Assembly: GCF_963678635.1 (NCBI RefSeq)
Contig: NC_087064.1
Span: 54,816,338 to 54,880,337 of the forward strand
Length of the DNA: 64,000 nucleotides
Origin: Symsagittifera roscoffensis
Lineage: Eukaryota > Xenacoelomorpha > Acoela > Convolutidae
Direction of reading: 5' to 3'
In this document: positions 1 to 10,747 of the stretch, piece after piece
Layout: each line of letters opens with the position of its first letter
Position numbering within the stretch: the first letter of the stretch is position 1
Translations under genes and position numbers: made by a program
The notes under the pieces: model-generated
The model's database searches: none
What the model was told of the DNA's origin: nothing
Seen by the model: only the letters and a program-made list of their open reading frames with translations

Positions 1-132
1 ATACTGATGCTTCAGGGGTAGCCAATGCCGGATTAGTGCATCAGGAGCAAGAATGGAATGGGAGAACAGTTCTCCGCCCCATTGCATACGGCAGTAGGGC
101 ATTGAGCAACACTGAGATGAAGTACCCTAGAA

Positions 133-700
133 TTGATCACAGCTCCTCCAGAATTGGTCACAGCTCCACTAGAAGAGCTGAAGGTCCCTAGAATTGGTCA
201 TAACGCCATGATGGAACAAGATGCTGTACACATTGGATACGAAGCAGATGTGACTGCGCATCTACTAGACACCGATGGAAAGACGAAAGGAGTAACAACA
301 CTACTAGACACAGGAGCAGTAGTCAGTGTAATGCCGATAAAACGTGGGAAATGATGAGTCTCACCAGGTAGGAACTGATACCGACGAACTCAAGATTGGC
401 AGCTACCAATCGCGGAGTCATTTACCTGGCTGGGAGAACTCCCATAACAGTCCTCCAGATGGAAGGACAGAACCTTTGGATGAGTTTTTTCCTGGCGAAA
501 AACATGGACGATTCGGATCAGTTCATATTGATTTTGTCAGGAATTTTGACGTGACGATTAACCTTAATAATGGACTGATAAGGATTAGAAATCCCGACAA
601 GAATTATGTTAAACGACCAGAAAATAAGATATTGACTGATGAGAAAAGGATACCATTTTTTTTTGGGCAGAAAGGTAAAATTACAGCCTAGGCAGGCAGT
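133..700 (+). pseudogene. Retrotransposon aspartic protease, copy A (broken)
   Basis: The catalytic motif LLDTGA is encoded near 301-318, matching the D-T/S-G-A active site of retroviral-type aspartic proteases that process the Gag-Pol polyprotein. The frame then closes at 354, while homologous protease body sequence carries on in other frames to about 700. That marks at least one frameshift just after the active site. A second copy with the same break lies 2.07 kb downstream. Confidence 0.75.
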
Positions 701-1250
701 ATTAGCGATCTTTAGAATAATAAAATAAACCAATTGAGTGACAGTAAGGAGGTTTACATGGTACCAAGCCCCACTAGTCAAAGTTCAGACGAGCCCCACT
801 GGACACAACGGTTTCAATCCAGCGTGTGACGAAACTTGGATACTCTTTACCAATGAGGAGGACAATGAAAAAACGCCTAACCTGAAGAAGCATCCAGTAA
901 AGAACTGTTCAACTCACACGAATAATGATTTGCTTTTAAAAAGAATTTTTGAATTGAAATCTTTATCAAAAATGTTTTCATTGAGATCTGCAACAGATGA
1001 CGGCTTATCAAGCTGCTCAAATTTTCCAGAACGCCCCTAGTCATATGATTTAGAGTCCGACGAACAAATTCCGAAGGAAATTGAGTTTGAAGAGGTAAGA
1101 TAGGTGAAGGAGAGTTTGAGTTGCTAAGGGCAGTGTTAAATCAGATCAGAACGCATTTTTTTCTTCAAAACATAAAACGGATTTTTGTTGTTGTTAAATC
1201 GTCGAGCACAGGGAAGGAGCAAGGCGCATGGCACTGCATAATTCGAAGAC

Positions 1251-1860
1251 GTGCTGAACGGAAACAGAAATTCCGCTCGAGTACAACATGATAGAACCCT
1301 CGAAGTCACCTTGGGCTTGTGGGGTCGTCTTAGCCAAGAAGAAAGGAGGACAGCTGAGATTCTGTTGCGACTTTTGCTACCTAAATGCGGTGACCATAAA
1401 CGATGCTTACCCTATACCACGCTTGTAGATGCCAAGTTTTTCACCAATTTGGATCTGGGTTCTACCTACTGGCAGGTTCCCTTGCGGAAACAGTATAGAG
1501 AGAAGATCGGATTTGCGTGTGAGTTAGGTTTGTACCAGTGGAAGAGGATGCTCTTCGGGTTGTGCAATGCGACGGCGACATTTCAGAGACTCATGGCTCA
1601 GGCCTTGGCTAGCGTGACAAAAAAATATAAGAAACTCGTGACGTGCTTTGTGGATGATGTAGTGATAGCGACACCCACCTTGGCAGACCACATTGAGAGA
1701 CTTGATGAAATTTTTGACTGCATGAGGAGAGCTGGCTCGAAATGCGAGATCCTTAGGCACTCGATAAAGTACCTGGGAAGGAGGCGAATAATCATGGCGT
1801 GAGGCCCGACCCGGTTGCACTGGAGGCCGTGTTAACATGGAAAGCACCATAATCAAACCA
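1251..1860 (+). pseudogene. Ty3/gypsy reverse transcriptase, copy A (broken)
   Basis: The open stretch 1251-1802 contains RT palm sequence: a TNLDLGSTYWQVPL segment (motif A region), the QWKRMLFGLCNATATFQRLM region, and the catalytic FVDD motif near 1648-1659. The usual N-terminal RT sequence lies just upstream in another frame, and the thumb continues past the stop at 1800. So the domain is split by frameshifts although the catalytic aspartates remain. Copy B is at about 3340-3900. Confidence 0.85.
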
Positions 1861-1936
1861 ACAGCTGATTAGCTTCCTCGGGTTCGCAAACTATTATTGA
1901 GAACTCATAATTGGGTACGCAGACAAAGTATACCCG

Positions 1937-2428
1937 ATGCAGCAGCTGATGCGCAACAAAGGGAAGGATTTCGAATGTAATCAAAGAGCCCAGAAAGCCG
2001 TCGAGAATATAAAGCGGGAGGTGTGCGAAACGCCAGTGTTAGGCGTGCCTACAGAGAAAGGCATGTACTTTCTCGATACTGATGCTTCAGGGCTAGCCAT
2101 TGCCGGATTAGTGCATCAGGAGCAAGAATGGAATGGGAGAACAGTTCTCCGCCCCATTGCATACGGCAGTAAGGCATTGAGCAACACTGAAATGAAGACC
2201 TTAGAATTGATCACAGCTCCTCCAGAATTGGTCACAGCTCCACTAGAAGAGCTGAAGGTCCCTAGAATTGGTCATAACGCCATGATGGAACAAGATGCTG
2301 TACCCATTGGATACAAAGCAGATGTGACTGCGCATCTACTAGACACCGATGGAAAGACGAAAGGAGTAACAACACTACTAGACACAGGAGCAGTAGTCAG
2401 TGTAATGCCGATAAAACGTGGGAAATGA
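1937..2428 (+). pseudogene. RNase H to protease read-through ORF created by the duplication junction
   Basis: This 163-residue frame begins in the RT connection/RNase H region (MQQLMRNKGKDFE...), includes the RNase H first-strand motif LDTDASG, and reaches TEMK. It then passes without a stop into protease sequence, ending just after LLDTGAVVSVMP. In an ordinary pol gene these domains are far apart and in the opposite order. The junction near 2198 therefore produced an in-frame RNase H-protease fusion. It begins and ends in broken domains and is probably not expressed. Confidence 0.8.
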
Positions 2429-2745
2429 TGAATCTCACCAGGTAGGAACTGATACCGACGAACTCAAGATTGGCAGCGACCAATCGCGGAGTCATTTACC
2501 TGGCTGAGAGAACTCCCATAACAGTCCTCCAGATGGAAGGACAGAACCTTTGGATGAGTTTTTTCCTGACGAAGAACATGGATGATTCGGATCAGTTCAT
2601 ATTGATTTTGTCAGAAATTTCGACGTGACAATTAACCTTAATAATGGACTGATAAGGATTAGAAACCCAGACAGGAATTATGTTAGACGACCAGAAAATA
2701 TGATAATGACTAATGGGAATAAAATAAGAATTTTTTTTTGGGCAG
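2414..2745 (+). pseudogene. Protease body, copy B (frameshifted)
   Basis: Sequence homologous to 344-700 continues here in a different frame from the catalytic motif, with one in-frame TAG shortly after the shift near 2420. It reads as the C-terminal part of a retroviral-type protease (a segment resembling NRGVIYLA, then a hydrophobic strand and a DQFIL-like stretch). Confidence 0.6.
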
Positions 2746-3339
2746 AAAGGTAAAATTACAGCCTAGGCAGGCAGTATTAGCGATCTTTAGAATAATAAAA
2801 TTAAACAAAATGAGTGACAGTAAGGAGGTTTACATGGTACCAAGCCCCACTAGTCAAAGTTCAGACGAGCCCCACTGGACAAAACGGTTTCAATCCAGCG
2901 TGTGACGAAACTTGGATACTCTTTACCAATGACGAGGACAATGAAAAAACGCCTAACCTGAAGAAGCATCCAGTAAGGGACTGTTCAACACACACGAATA
3001 ATGACTTGCTTTTAAAAAGAATTATTGAATTGAAATCTTTATAAAAATTGTTTTCATTGAGATCTGCAACAGATGACGGCTTATCGAGCTGCTCAAATTT
3101 TCCAGAACGCCCCTAGTCATATGATTTAAAGTCCAACTAACAAATTCCGAAGGAAATTGAGTTTGAAGAGGTAAGATAGGTGAAGGAGAGTTTGAGTTGC
3201 TAAGAGCAGTGTTAAACCAGAACGCATTTTTTTTCAAAACATAAAACGGATTTGCGTTGTTGTTAATTCGTCGAGCACAGGGAAGGAGCAAGGTGCATGA
3301 CACTGCATAATTCGAAGATGTGCCGAACGGAAACAGAAA

Positions 3340-3900
3340 TTCCGCTCGAGTACAACATGATAGATCCCTCGAAAACACCTTGGGCTTGTGGGGTCGTCTT
3401 AGCCAAGAAGAAAGGAGGACAGCTGAGATTCGGTTGCGACTATCGCTAACTAATTGCGGTTACCATAAATGATGCTTACCCTAAACCACGCTTGGAGGTG
3501 CCAAGTTTTTCACCAATTTGAATCTGGGTTCTACCTACTGACAGGTTCCCTTGCGACAACAGGATAAATAGAAGATCGGATTTGTGTGTGAGTTCGGTTT
3601 GTACCAGTGGAAGAGGATGCTCTTCGGCGTGCCCAATGCGACGGCGACATTTCAGAGACTCATGGCTCAGGCCTTGGCTAGCGTGACAAAAAAGTATAAG
3701 AAAGTCGTGACTTGCTTTGTGGATGATGTAGTGATAGCGACACCCACCTTGGGAGACCAAATTGAGAGACTTGATGAAATTTTTGACCGCATGAGGAGAG
3801 CTGGCTCAAAATGCAAGATACTTAGACACTCGATAAAGTACCTGGGAAGGAGGTGGATAATCATGGCTTGAGGCCCGACCCGGTTGCACTGGAGGCCGTG
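3340..3900 (+). pseudogene. Ty3/gypsy reverse transcriptase, copy B (broken)
   Basis: This is the second copy of the RT domain. The frame 3584-3871 carries the QWKRMLFG region, the TATFQRLMAQAL helix and a catalytic FVDD motif near 3715-3726. The N-terminal fingers are recognisable upstream from about 3350 but are interrupted by stops that copy A lacks. The two copies have decayed independently. Confidence 0.82.
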
Positions 3901-4005
3901 TTAACGTGGAAAGTCCCATACTCAAACACACAGCTGATTAGCTTGCTCGGTTTCGCAAACTATTATTGAGAATTCATCATTGGGTACGCAGACAAAGTCT
4001 ACCCA

Positions 4006-4450
4006 ATGCAGCAGCTGATGCGCAACGAAGTGAAGGATTTCGAATATAATGGAAGAGCCCAAAAAGCCGTCGAGAATACAAAGCGGGAGGTGTGCGAAGC
4101 GCCAGTGCTAGGCGTGCCTACAGAGAAAGGCATGTACGTTCTCGATACTGATGCTTCAGGGGTAGCCATTGCCGGAATAGTGCATCAGGAACAAGAATGG
4201 AAAGAAAGAACAGTTCTCCGTCCCATTGCATACGGCAGTAGGGCGTTGAGCAACACTGAGATGAAGTACGTTGCGCAAAAAGCATAAATGTTTGCGGTAG
4301 TCACGTTAGTGGAGAAGTACCGCGCTTCTTTAGGGAGCGCTCCCTTGAAATTGTGAATTGACAACCGCGCCTTGTCCTGGTTGAAAACCTCTTCAATAGA
4401 GCAGAGTTAAATTGGTCGTTCGATAGTTAGGTTGAATTGCTACCTTATGA
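4006..4450 (+). pseudogene. RNase H, the copy that continues normally (broken)
   Basis: The frame 4006-4287 encodes the RT connection and the RNase H start (LDTDASG) as in the duplicated copies. It then continues past TEMK into YVAQKA, a stop, and recognisable RNase H sequence (AVVTLVEKYRASLGSAPLKL, another stop, IDNRALSWLKTSS). This is the only copy in which RNase H is not interrupted by a duplication junction, so it marks the original pol continuing towards integrase. Confidence 0.8.
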
Positions 4451-4523
4451 TATTCGAACACAGGGTGCGTGACAAGCACCAGAATGAGGCAGTCTCAGCA
4501 AGAAAATTGAATTTCACGAAAGA

Positions 4524-5009
4524 TTGGAACAGAAGCAGACCAATAAGGCGGAAATCAAGGAAGCGTTCTCGTTTTTAGGCAACAAGGATTATGAAGCGCT
4601 TACCTTCATGAGATGGCTGGATAAGTCAGGTCATCCGATACCGGGACACACTGAATTAGTGTTGGAAAAAGCGGTAGAAATTAAGATTTCATCCAAGAAG
4701 GACCCGGTGCCCTTGGATCTGTTGCTACGTTCAAACCTGGTCCGACAAGAACTGTCACGCATGAATATAATCAGCATCTCAATGCTGGACAAAACAGTTT
4801 AGCTCACACCAGATGTGATGCGGATTCTAGTTGGATTATGGGACAAAGAAGTGACTAGAGATGATCCTGAATGGGCAGCAGCCATGGCATTGTTGACAGT
4901 TAGTGAGAAATTACGGATTAAACCATCAAGACGCCAGCACAAAGAAAATGAAAGGGATTGCAGGACAGTAGTTCAGCAACTAGTTTCCTCATTTCCTCAA
5001 AGCGTTTAA
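4524..5009 (+). pseudogene. Pol linker between RNase H and integrase (two broken frames)
   Basis: Two nearly adjacent frames (4524-4802 and 4815-5009) encode a non-catalytic stretch with segments such as RWLDKSGHPIPGH and DPVPLDLLLRSNLVRQELSRM. It lies exactly where Ty3/gypsy pol has a spacer between RNase H and integrase. I assign it to the element by position and by continuity of coding-like sequence, not by a catalytic motif. The following 5010-5680 is too broken to assign. Confidence 0.55.
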
Positions 5010-5680
5010 TGAGAACATCGTAGAAGACGTAAAAGCAGGAGATCGGGACTCAGATGACAGTCATTCTCGAGGCGCTTTACCAGAACAGTTAGAAGCCGAT
5101 TCGAAAAACTCAGAGCAAGAAAATTTGGCCGGGAAACGAAAATTAAAGGAAGCGGATATGCCGAATGACAAGAACAGGGGGTTAAAATTTTGTCCGGGAG
5201 TTTGAATGGATAAGTAGATCAATCACAACAAATCTGCAGTGAAGACATGCTCCACAGTAGACTCATCTGTCGAAGACACCTCGAGGAAATCGGAGATTGA
5301 CAGGTACTCAGACAGGAACTCGAGCACGGGATCCAAAATATCAGTGTTGGCGATTCACACATTGCTGGTGGAGACTCGGGCTGAAAGTTTTCTATAACGC
5401 GGCAGATGACTTGAAGATGATAACCGTGTCAAAATGTTCGATGAGCCGTATATTGCAGAGAGATGCGGTTAGGATTGACCCAGAACCATTCAAACAGGAG
5501 AAAAAGCCATTCGCAAAGATTTGCTGTGTTATGAAGGTAGATGAAGTACATCAACCCGATGAACTAAACGTCACTTTATTGTCAGGAAGACATACTTGAA
5601 GGCGAGATACAGACTCTCGGACTTACCAAGAGTGCAGAGAAATGACCGTATGACAAGTAGCTTGAAAAGGTGGATCGAGA

Positions 5681-6690
5681 ATGAGGCACCAGACAGGAGA
5701 TCTGGAAGAAAATGATAGTTACCGGATCTTCAGACAGTACTGTTTGCATAGAGAGGGACGCTTATATCTGAATAAGAATGGAATAGTTGCGTGCAAGAAG
5801 ACAGAAGAGGACAAGCTGCTCTGCAAATATAACGCGATAGTGTTGCCGCAACTCAGACGAATTATTATTCAGGTCACTTGTTCAAATGGGCCATCAAGGG
5901 ATTGATAAAGTGTACCAGAGGATCGTGAAACACTTTGAATGGCCTGGGATCAATAAAGGATGCGAAAAGTCGGTGACGAAATGTCTGTCATGCCAACAAG
6001 TGGAAGTTTCTAGGAAATCACGATTCCCATTTCAGTCAATTGAGTCGCCTCAGTTCAATGAAGTGGTAAAAAATGATCATCAGAAGTTATGTATGACGGA
6101 CAGTGGCAATAATCAGGAATAATCAGGTCTTGGTGATGATCTACCACTTCACCAACTATGCAGAATCCGTACCCCGCTTAACGGCCTCAGCCAAAGAGAC
6201 ATGCGATTTTCTGATTAACACTTGGGTAGCTAGACATGAAAGCCTGATGACGTTCCAGACAGGCAATGGAGCTGTTTTTATAGGAAAGCTTACAAAAGAG
6301 CTCGTGAGATGTTCTCAGGTTGCCGAGGCTCATTGTACAAAGTACCATCTCCAGACGAATGGCTTAGTAGAAAGACAAAATCGGACTTTGTTGTCGATTT
6401 TGAGGGTCGAATGTTCCCGATACTTGAATGATTGGGACAGATGTTTGCCACAAGTATTGGTAGCCTACAACAGTACGCAACACTCCAACCCAGGAATTAG
6501 TCTGGTGCAAAAATTTACTCATTAGAAGACTACGTGTGGGTTTTTCAGAACGTCATCCCACAAAAAGTAACAAAAAAACTCCTAAAGAATTGGAGAGGGA
6601 CATTTTTGATAACGGAGGTACATCAGGAGGGACTTTTTGAGGCTCAGTACTGGCCGAGCTGCGCACTTTGCGAAAAATAACCAACTTAAC
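5681..6690 (+). pseudogene. Ty3/gypsy integrase, catalytically dead
   Basis: The frames 5681-5905 and 5886-6122 encode the N-terminal HHCC zinc-binding region (HQGIDKVYQRI ... CEKSVTKCLSCQQ), split by a frameshift. The frame 6103-6525 is the catalytic core. Of the D,D-E triad only the glutamate is retained (LVERQNRTL): the first aspartate position is Tyr (codon at 6142, IYHFTNYAE) and the second is Gly (codon at 6262, QTGNGAVF). A C-terminal GPY/F-like tail continues to about 6690 in another frame. The loss of two catalytic residues adds to the frameshifts. Confidence 0.85.
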
Positions 6691-7160
6691 CCATTCGCAG
6701 AGGACTGGTCTATATATGTAGACATGAAGGAGGGGACATGATAGACTTGAAAAAGATAGCAAAAGATCTAGCGGCGTCTAGAGGAGATATCGAGAGGTTC
6801 TAAAGAAGTCTCGCAGGAAGTAGACATTGTCTATGATCAAAACAACGGATGGCTCGACGATCGGTCTAAGCCTGAAGTAGAGTTTGACGACGAGTAACAG
6901 CAGCTATTCCAACAAGAATTGACAAACCTGCGCGTCTTGGACTGGTTGAACGAAATAACGTCAAACTCAAAGGAAACCAGTGTCACGATACAGAACAAAG
7001 ACCGCGAGAGCATGAAGTACGTAAAGAATAACAAACATGATCCTTACTGGGCAGCCCCTGTTCATTCATGCGTCCAACCTCAACCTAATACCTGGTATGC
7101 GATCGCAGGCGACATCGATGGATGTTTTTGCCCGGGGAGTGGGGGTAGGGCTTACCCACA

Positions 7161-8033
7161 ATGAAAAATAATTTTGAAAAAAAAATTGCAAGAGAAACAG
7201 AAAGTTTAGAGGCGGAAACAGATGAGGACCATAAGAAACCACAAGAAGGAGAATAAAAGAGTCATAATTTAATCTGCCGGGTGAATACTCGAGTAGAATA
7301 TTACTAACAGATAGCGATTTTTTACTTACGGATAGGATGTGTGCGATAGCTATCACCTCGGATATGATTTATAGAACAGCATTAGCAGACAACTTCAGAA
7401 AAGAGTACTAGAAGAGTTTTTATGGAAGCAAAGGCTAGGAATAAGGGGTGTAGCAGCTTTGCCACCGGCGGCCACACAAATACCAGGGAGCACACATCGA
7501 CCCTGAATATTTGGTTTTGTCCCTGAAGAGACGAAGAGACTTCTTAGTGGAGAGGAGAGTGAGAGAATTCGCACTTCTGGTCTATCAAACAAACAGAGGA
7601 CGACTGCATCCTTGGGAGCTGTGCGCACTGATACGCGTAACTTTTTCAAATACCAACCTAGAAGTATAACTACATAAGAAATGTTATTTGAGCATAGGTT
7701 GATTGTAGGTTATGTTATGTGTTATGTTATTAGGATCTTGGGTTTCGAAGAAGTAGTGACCACGAATGCTCAAACAATAACGTTCGGAAAACTTCCAAGG
7801 CGTGGATTGTCCAATCTTAGATCAGTTTCCAAGATTTTAGATTGAACTGAATTTAATATATTTCAAGATCGTCGCAATCTTGAAATCCGCCGGTTTTTAA
7901 AATAGGTTTTTATGTAATTTTGGAGCAAGTTTCACAGATGTGATAGTCATAACCTTGTTTCTATTGCCTGATTGGTCGATTTATTTTCTAAATTTCAACT
8001 TGTTATCGAATCCAATTAACGGAACGAAACAGA
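7161..8033. other. Degenerate stretch between integrase remnant and gag-like remnant; possible LTR and leader
   Basis: About 6700-7670 holds short coding-like fragments in several frames that may be the pol tail or a third ORF, including 7470-7670, which is open and basic. From about 7680 to 8033 the sequence is AT-rich and non-coding. Its place after pol and before a gag-like ORF is where an LTR plus leader would lie in head-to-tail elements. I found no second LTR copy or clear TG...CA ends, so this is inference only. Confidence 0.25.
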
Positions 8034-8645
8034 ATGGAAAATTTTGACAAACTGATGGATTAAGCCGATGTCTAAGTGGGGCCAGTCATAGACGAGCTCT
8101 ATCGTCGGCTACTGGAAAGAGACTGTGCCCAGGGCGGCCCAGAAATAGTCATGTTGACGGCTGCTCTGACGAACATCCTAGAACGCCCCACGGAAGTCTT
8201 GCTGATGGCAGCTTGAGGTGAGCAGGGAGTGTTGGACCCACCAAGTCTGCGATTCATGAGTTGGAGGAAGAGAGCACTCTCTGGAAGCGACTTAGCGCAT
8301 GAACCTGGGGTGAGAACCGCAGGAACGTACCAGCCTGGAGAGATGCCTCTCCAAGCCAGGCCTAGGCCCGGCTTGAGGAGTAGACATCAAGCTTTCCATC
8401 AAAAAATGGTTAGCGAGGCTGCCTCGTTTAGCTCCCAGTTGAAAGCTGCTGTGCCAGCCAAAAAAGCCAGAGTAGAAAAAAAACTACAGACGAACGAGAC
8501 AATGGAAGATTTGAACGAGACGAGAGACGAGTTGGACCGAGTGAGAAAGATCTTGGCCAGAACTCAAGAAGATAGAGGAACTCAAGAAGATAGAGGTAAA
8601 AGAGACTGTTTAAGGACTGAAACAAGAAGAAAGGAGAGGAGATAA
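8034..8645 (+). pseudogene. Gag-like retrotransposon ORF with three in-frame stops
   Basis: An ATG at 8034 opens a frame that stays coherent to 8645 except for TAA, TAA and TGA codons (the last just before 8221). It includes a helical segment (PEIVMLTAALTNILERPTEVLL) and ends in a long charged, predicted coiled-coil stretch (DELDRVRKILARTQEDRG, with a short QEDRGT duplication). Placement, helical content and charged tail fit a Gag protein. No CCHC knuckle is visible. Related coding-like sequence continues in the next entry. Confidence 0.5.
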
Positions 8646-8772
8646 AATACTTGAAGCAGGAGTATAAAGAGCGATCTGAACGGTTGCGCATAACGAAAAC
8701 GGAACAACCCTTACCTGCAGGAAATGTCCACGTGGGCAGTCACTATGGGGCTCGTGACGCCTCGCAAGTTGA

Positions 8773-9306
8773 GTCAGACAAAGGAAGTTCAAGTCCCAAC
8801 GGCTGACTGCAGCTCATGGAACAATTGTTGATACCGGCAGAGTAGAGCTCTCCTCGGAAGTGATAAAGAAAACAGGAGCTAGAGCTGCTACGACAACGGA
8901 GCCAGAAAAAACCTCCACCAGATATATTAGGAAAAATGCCAATGAGAAAGTGTTACGGGTGCTTGACAAACAGAAAACAAACCAGATCAAGAATATCTGG
9001 ACGGGAGTCCCGGACGCAGACATGCGAACATGTTTTATTAGATCTACCTGGAGTCCGGCAATGAGCATGCAACAACCATCCCTCGGCACGTCACATTTGA
9101 TATTGGGCGATAGTCCTGTGAGAGCGTTGCAGAATTTGGGAACCTCGTGGATTACTATGGTAATAGCATTCGAAGGTGCCCAGCTATATCGAACAGCTGA
9201 GTTGCTGAGTCTGCATAAATGTAGACGTGATAATTTTGATAGGCATAAGCTCAGATTAAGAAGAAGGTCGATGGGAAGCAATGCTAATGTGCAGTTGCGC
9301 AGTTGA
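8773..9306 (+). pseudogene. Retroelement-derived ORF with GDS motif, copy 1
   Basis: The frame is open from 8773 (after a TGA) to a stop at 9304-9306 but has no ATG at its head; the first plausible start is a GTG at 8860. It encodes a basic segment followed by SHLILGDSPVRAL and a hydrophobic strand ending in a QLYRTAELL helix. The LILGDS block resembles block I of SGNH/GDSL hydrolases, which occurs in some retroelement ORF1/Gag proteins. The other catalytic blocks are not visible, so activity is not claimed. It follows the gag-like ORF in a shifted frame. Confidence 0.4.
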
Positions 9307-9602
9307 TTTGCCTTCCCAATACTCCAGCAAACCAGTGTTGGGCAGTTGATTTGCTTTCCCAGGACTCAATCAAGTAGATATGGTGTTGGGCAGTTGATTC
9401 AGTTTCCCAATACTCCAGCAAACCAGTGTTGGACAGTTGATTTGCTTTCCCAGGACTCAAGTAGATACAGTGTTGGGCAGTTGATTTAGCTTCCCATTAC
9501 TCCAGCAAACCCGTGTTGGATAGTTGATTTGCCTTTCCAAGACTCGACTAGATGTAGTGTTGGGCGGTTGATTTAGCTTCCCAGGACTGTCAGAAACTCG
9601 TG
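9293..9602 (+). repeat. 44-bp minisatellite, about seven units, copy 1
   Basis: Units begin with GTTGGGCAGTTGATTT or a variant at 9293, 9337, 9385, 9428, 9472, 9514 and 9559, spaced 42-48 bases. Two unit types roughly alternate (one with CCAATACTCCAGCAAACC, one with CCCAGGACTCAAGTAGAT), giving a higher-order period near 90 bp. The array begins exactly at the end of the GDS-motif frame. Confidence 0.9.
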
Positions 9603-9917
9603 TAAAATGCCGCCACCCACCGAAATTCTTACCAAAAAAGTATCTAAAACGTCCTGCCCTCATCCAATCAATTGCAATCAAAAAAATTGATTGGGTTTCT
9701 TATACCTGGTTATGAATAAAAATTACTTTGAATAAACTCTGACCGTCTTGAAAATATACCAACTTTTTTTGAAACTTCCCATTAAAAACTCAAAAGAGTT
9801 ATGACTTTTCAAAAAAAATACATCAAATTTTCAAAACTGTCGTTCCGAAAAATTTCTCTGATACCTGGTCGTCCACGTGGGCAGTCACTATGGGGCTCGT
9901 GACGCCTCGCAAGTTGA

Positions 9918-10451
9918 GTCAGACAAAGGAAGTTCAAGTCCCAACGGCTGACTGCAGCTCATGGAACAATTGTTGATACCGGCAGAGTAGAGCTCTCCTC
10001 GGAAGTGATAAAGAAAACAGGAGCTAGAGCTGCTACGACAACGGAGCCAGAAAAAACCTCCACCAGATATATTAGGAAAAATGCCAATGAGAAAGTGTTA
10101 CGGGTGCTTGACAAACAGAAAACAAACCAGATCAAGAATATCTGGACGGGAGTCCCGGACGCAGACATGCGAACATGTTTTATTAGATCTACCTGGAGTC
10201 CGGCAATGAGCATGCAACAACCATCCCTCGGCACGTCACATTTGATATTGGGCGATAGTCCTGTGAGAGCGTTGCAGAATTTGGGAACCTCGTGGATTAC
10301 TATGGTAATAGCATTCGAAGGTGCCCAGCTATATCGAACAGCTGAGTTGCTGAGTCTGCATAAATGTAGACGTGATAATTTTGATAGGCATAAGCTCAGA
10401 TTAAGAAGAAGGTCGATGGGAAGCAATGCTAATGTGCAGTTGCGCAGTTGA
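9918..10451 (+). pseudogene. Retroelement-derived ORF with GDS motif, copy 2
   Basis: This is the second, identical copy of 8773-9306, shifted by 1145 bases. It has the same lack of an ATG, the same LILGDS motif and the same stop. Nothing upstream supplies a start codon. Confidence 0.4.
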
Positions 10452-10747
10452 TTTGCCTTCCCAATACTCCAGCAAACCAGTGTTGGGCAGTTGATTTGCT
10501 TTCCCAGGACTCAATCAAGTAGATATGGTGTTGGGCAGTTGATTCAGTTTCCCAATACTCCAGCAAACCAGTGTTGGACAGTTGATTTGCTTTCCCAGGA
10601 CTCAAGTAGATACAGTGTTGGGCAGTTGATTTAGCTTCCCATTACTCCAGCAAACCCGTGTTGGATAGTTGATTTGCCTTTCCAAGACTCGACTAGATGT
10701 AGTGTTGGGCGGTTGATTTAGCTTCCCAGGACTGTCAGAAACTCGTG
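10438..10747 (+). repeat. 44-bp minisatellite, copy 2
   Basis: Identical to 9293-9602, duplicated with its surroundings. Confidence 0.9.

Larger units (their letters stand above)
123..4266 (+). repeat. Tandem 2.07-kb duplication inside the gypsy pol (units about 123-2197 and 2198-4266)
   Basis: The sequence starting at base 1 recurs at 2076 and again at 4145, giving spacings of 2075 and 2069 bases. Each unit runs from just upstream of protease through RT to the middle of RNase H. The breakpoint is visible: at about 123 and about 2198 RNase H breaks off after the codons for TEMK and protease sequence begins, whereas at 4266 RNase H continues normally. Units differ by scattered substitutions and small indels, so the duplication is not recent. 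The window opens inside an earlier unit, so more copies may lie to the left. Confidence 0.88.
1..7160 (+). mobile_element. Decayed Ty3/gypsy LTR retrotransposon with internally duplicated pol
   Basis: Reading along the + strand the recognisable pieces are RNase H end (1-122), protease (133-700), RT (about 1290-1860), RNase H (1937-2197), protease (2200-2740), RT (about 3340-3900), RNase H (4006-4400), a pol linker (4524-5009) and integrase (5681-6690). The normal Ty3/gypsy order is protease-RT-RNase H-integrase, so the first three domains are present more than once. Every domain is broken by stops or frameshifts, so the locus is non-functional. The left end lies outside the window, and I could not define an LTR pair. 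Confidence 0.9.

Noticed and set aside
8814-9281. 155-codon minus-strand frame over the GDS segment (and its copy at 9959-10426)
   Set aside because: Longer than the plus frame's ATG-started part, but its hydrophobic low-complexity content and the recognisable plus-strand motif favour the plus strand.
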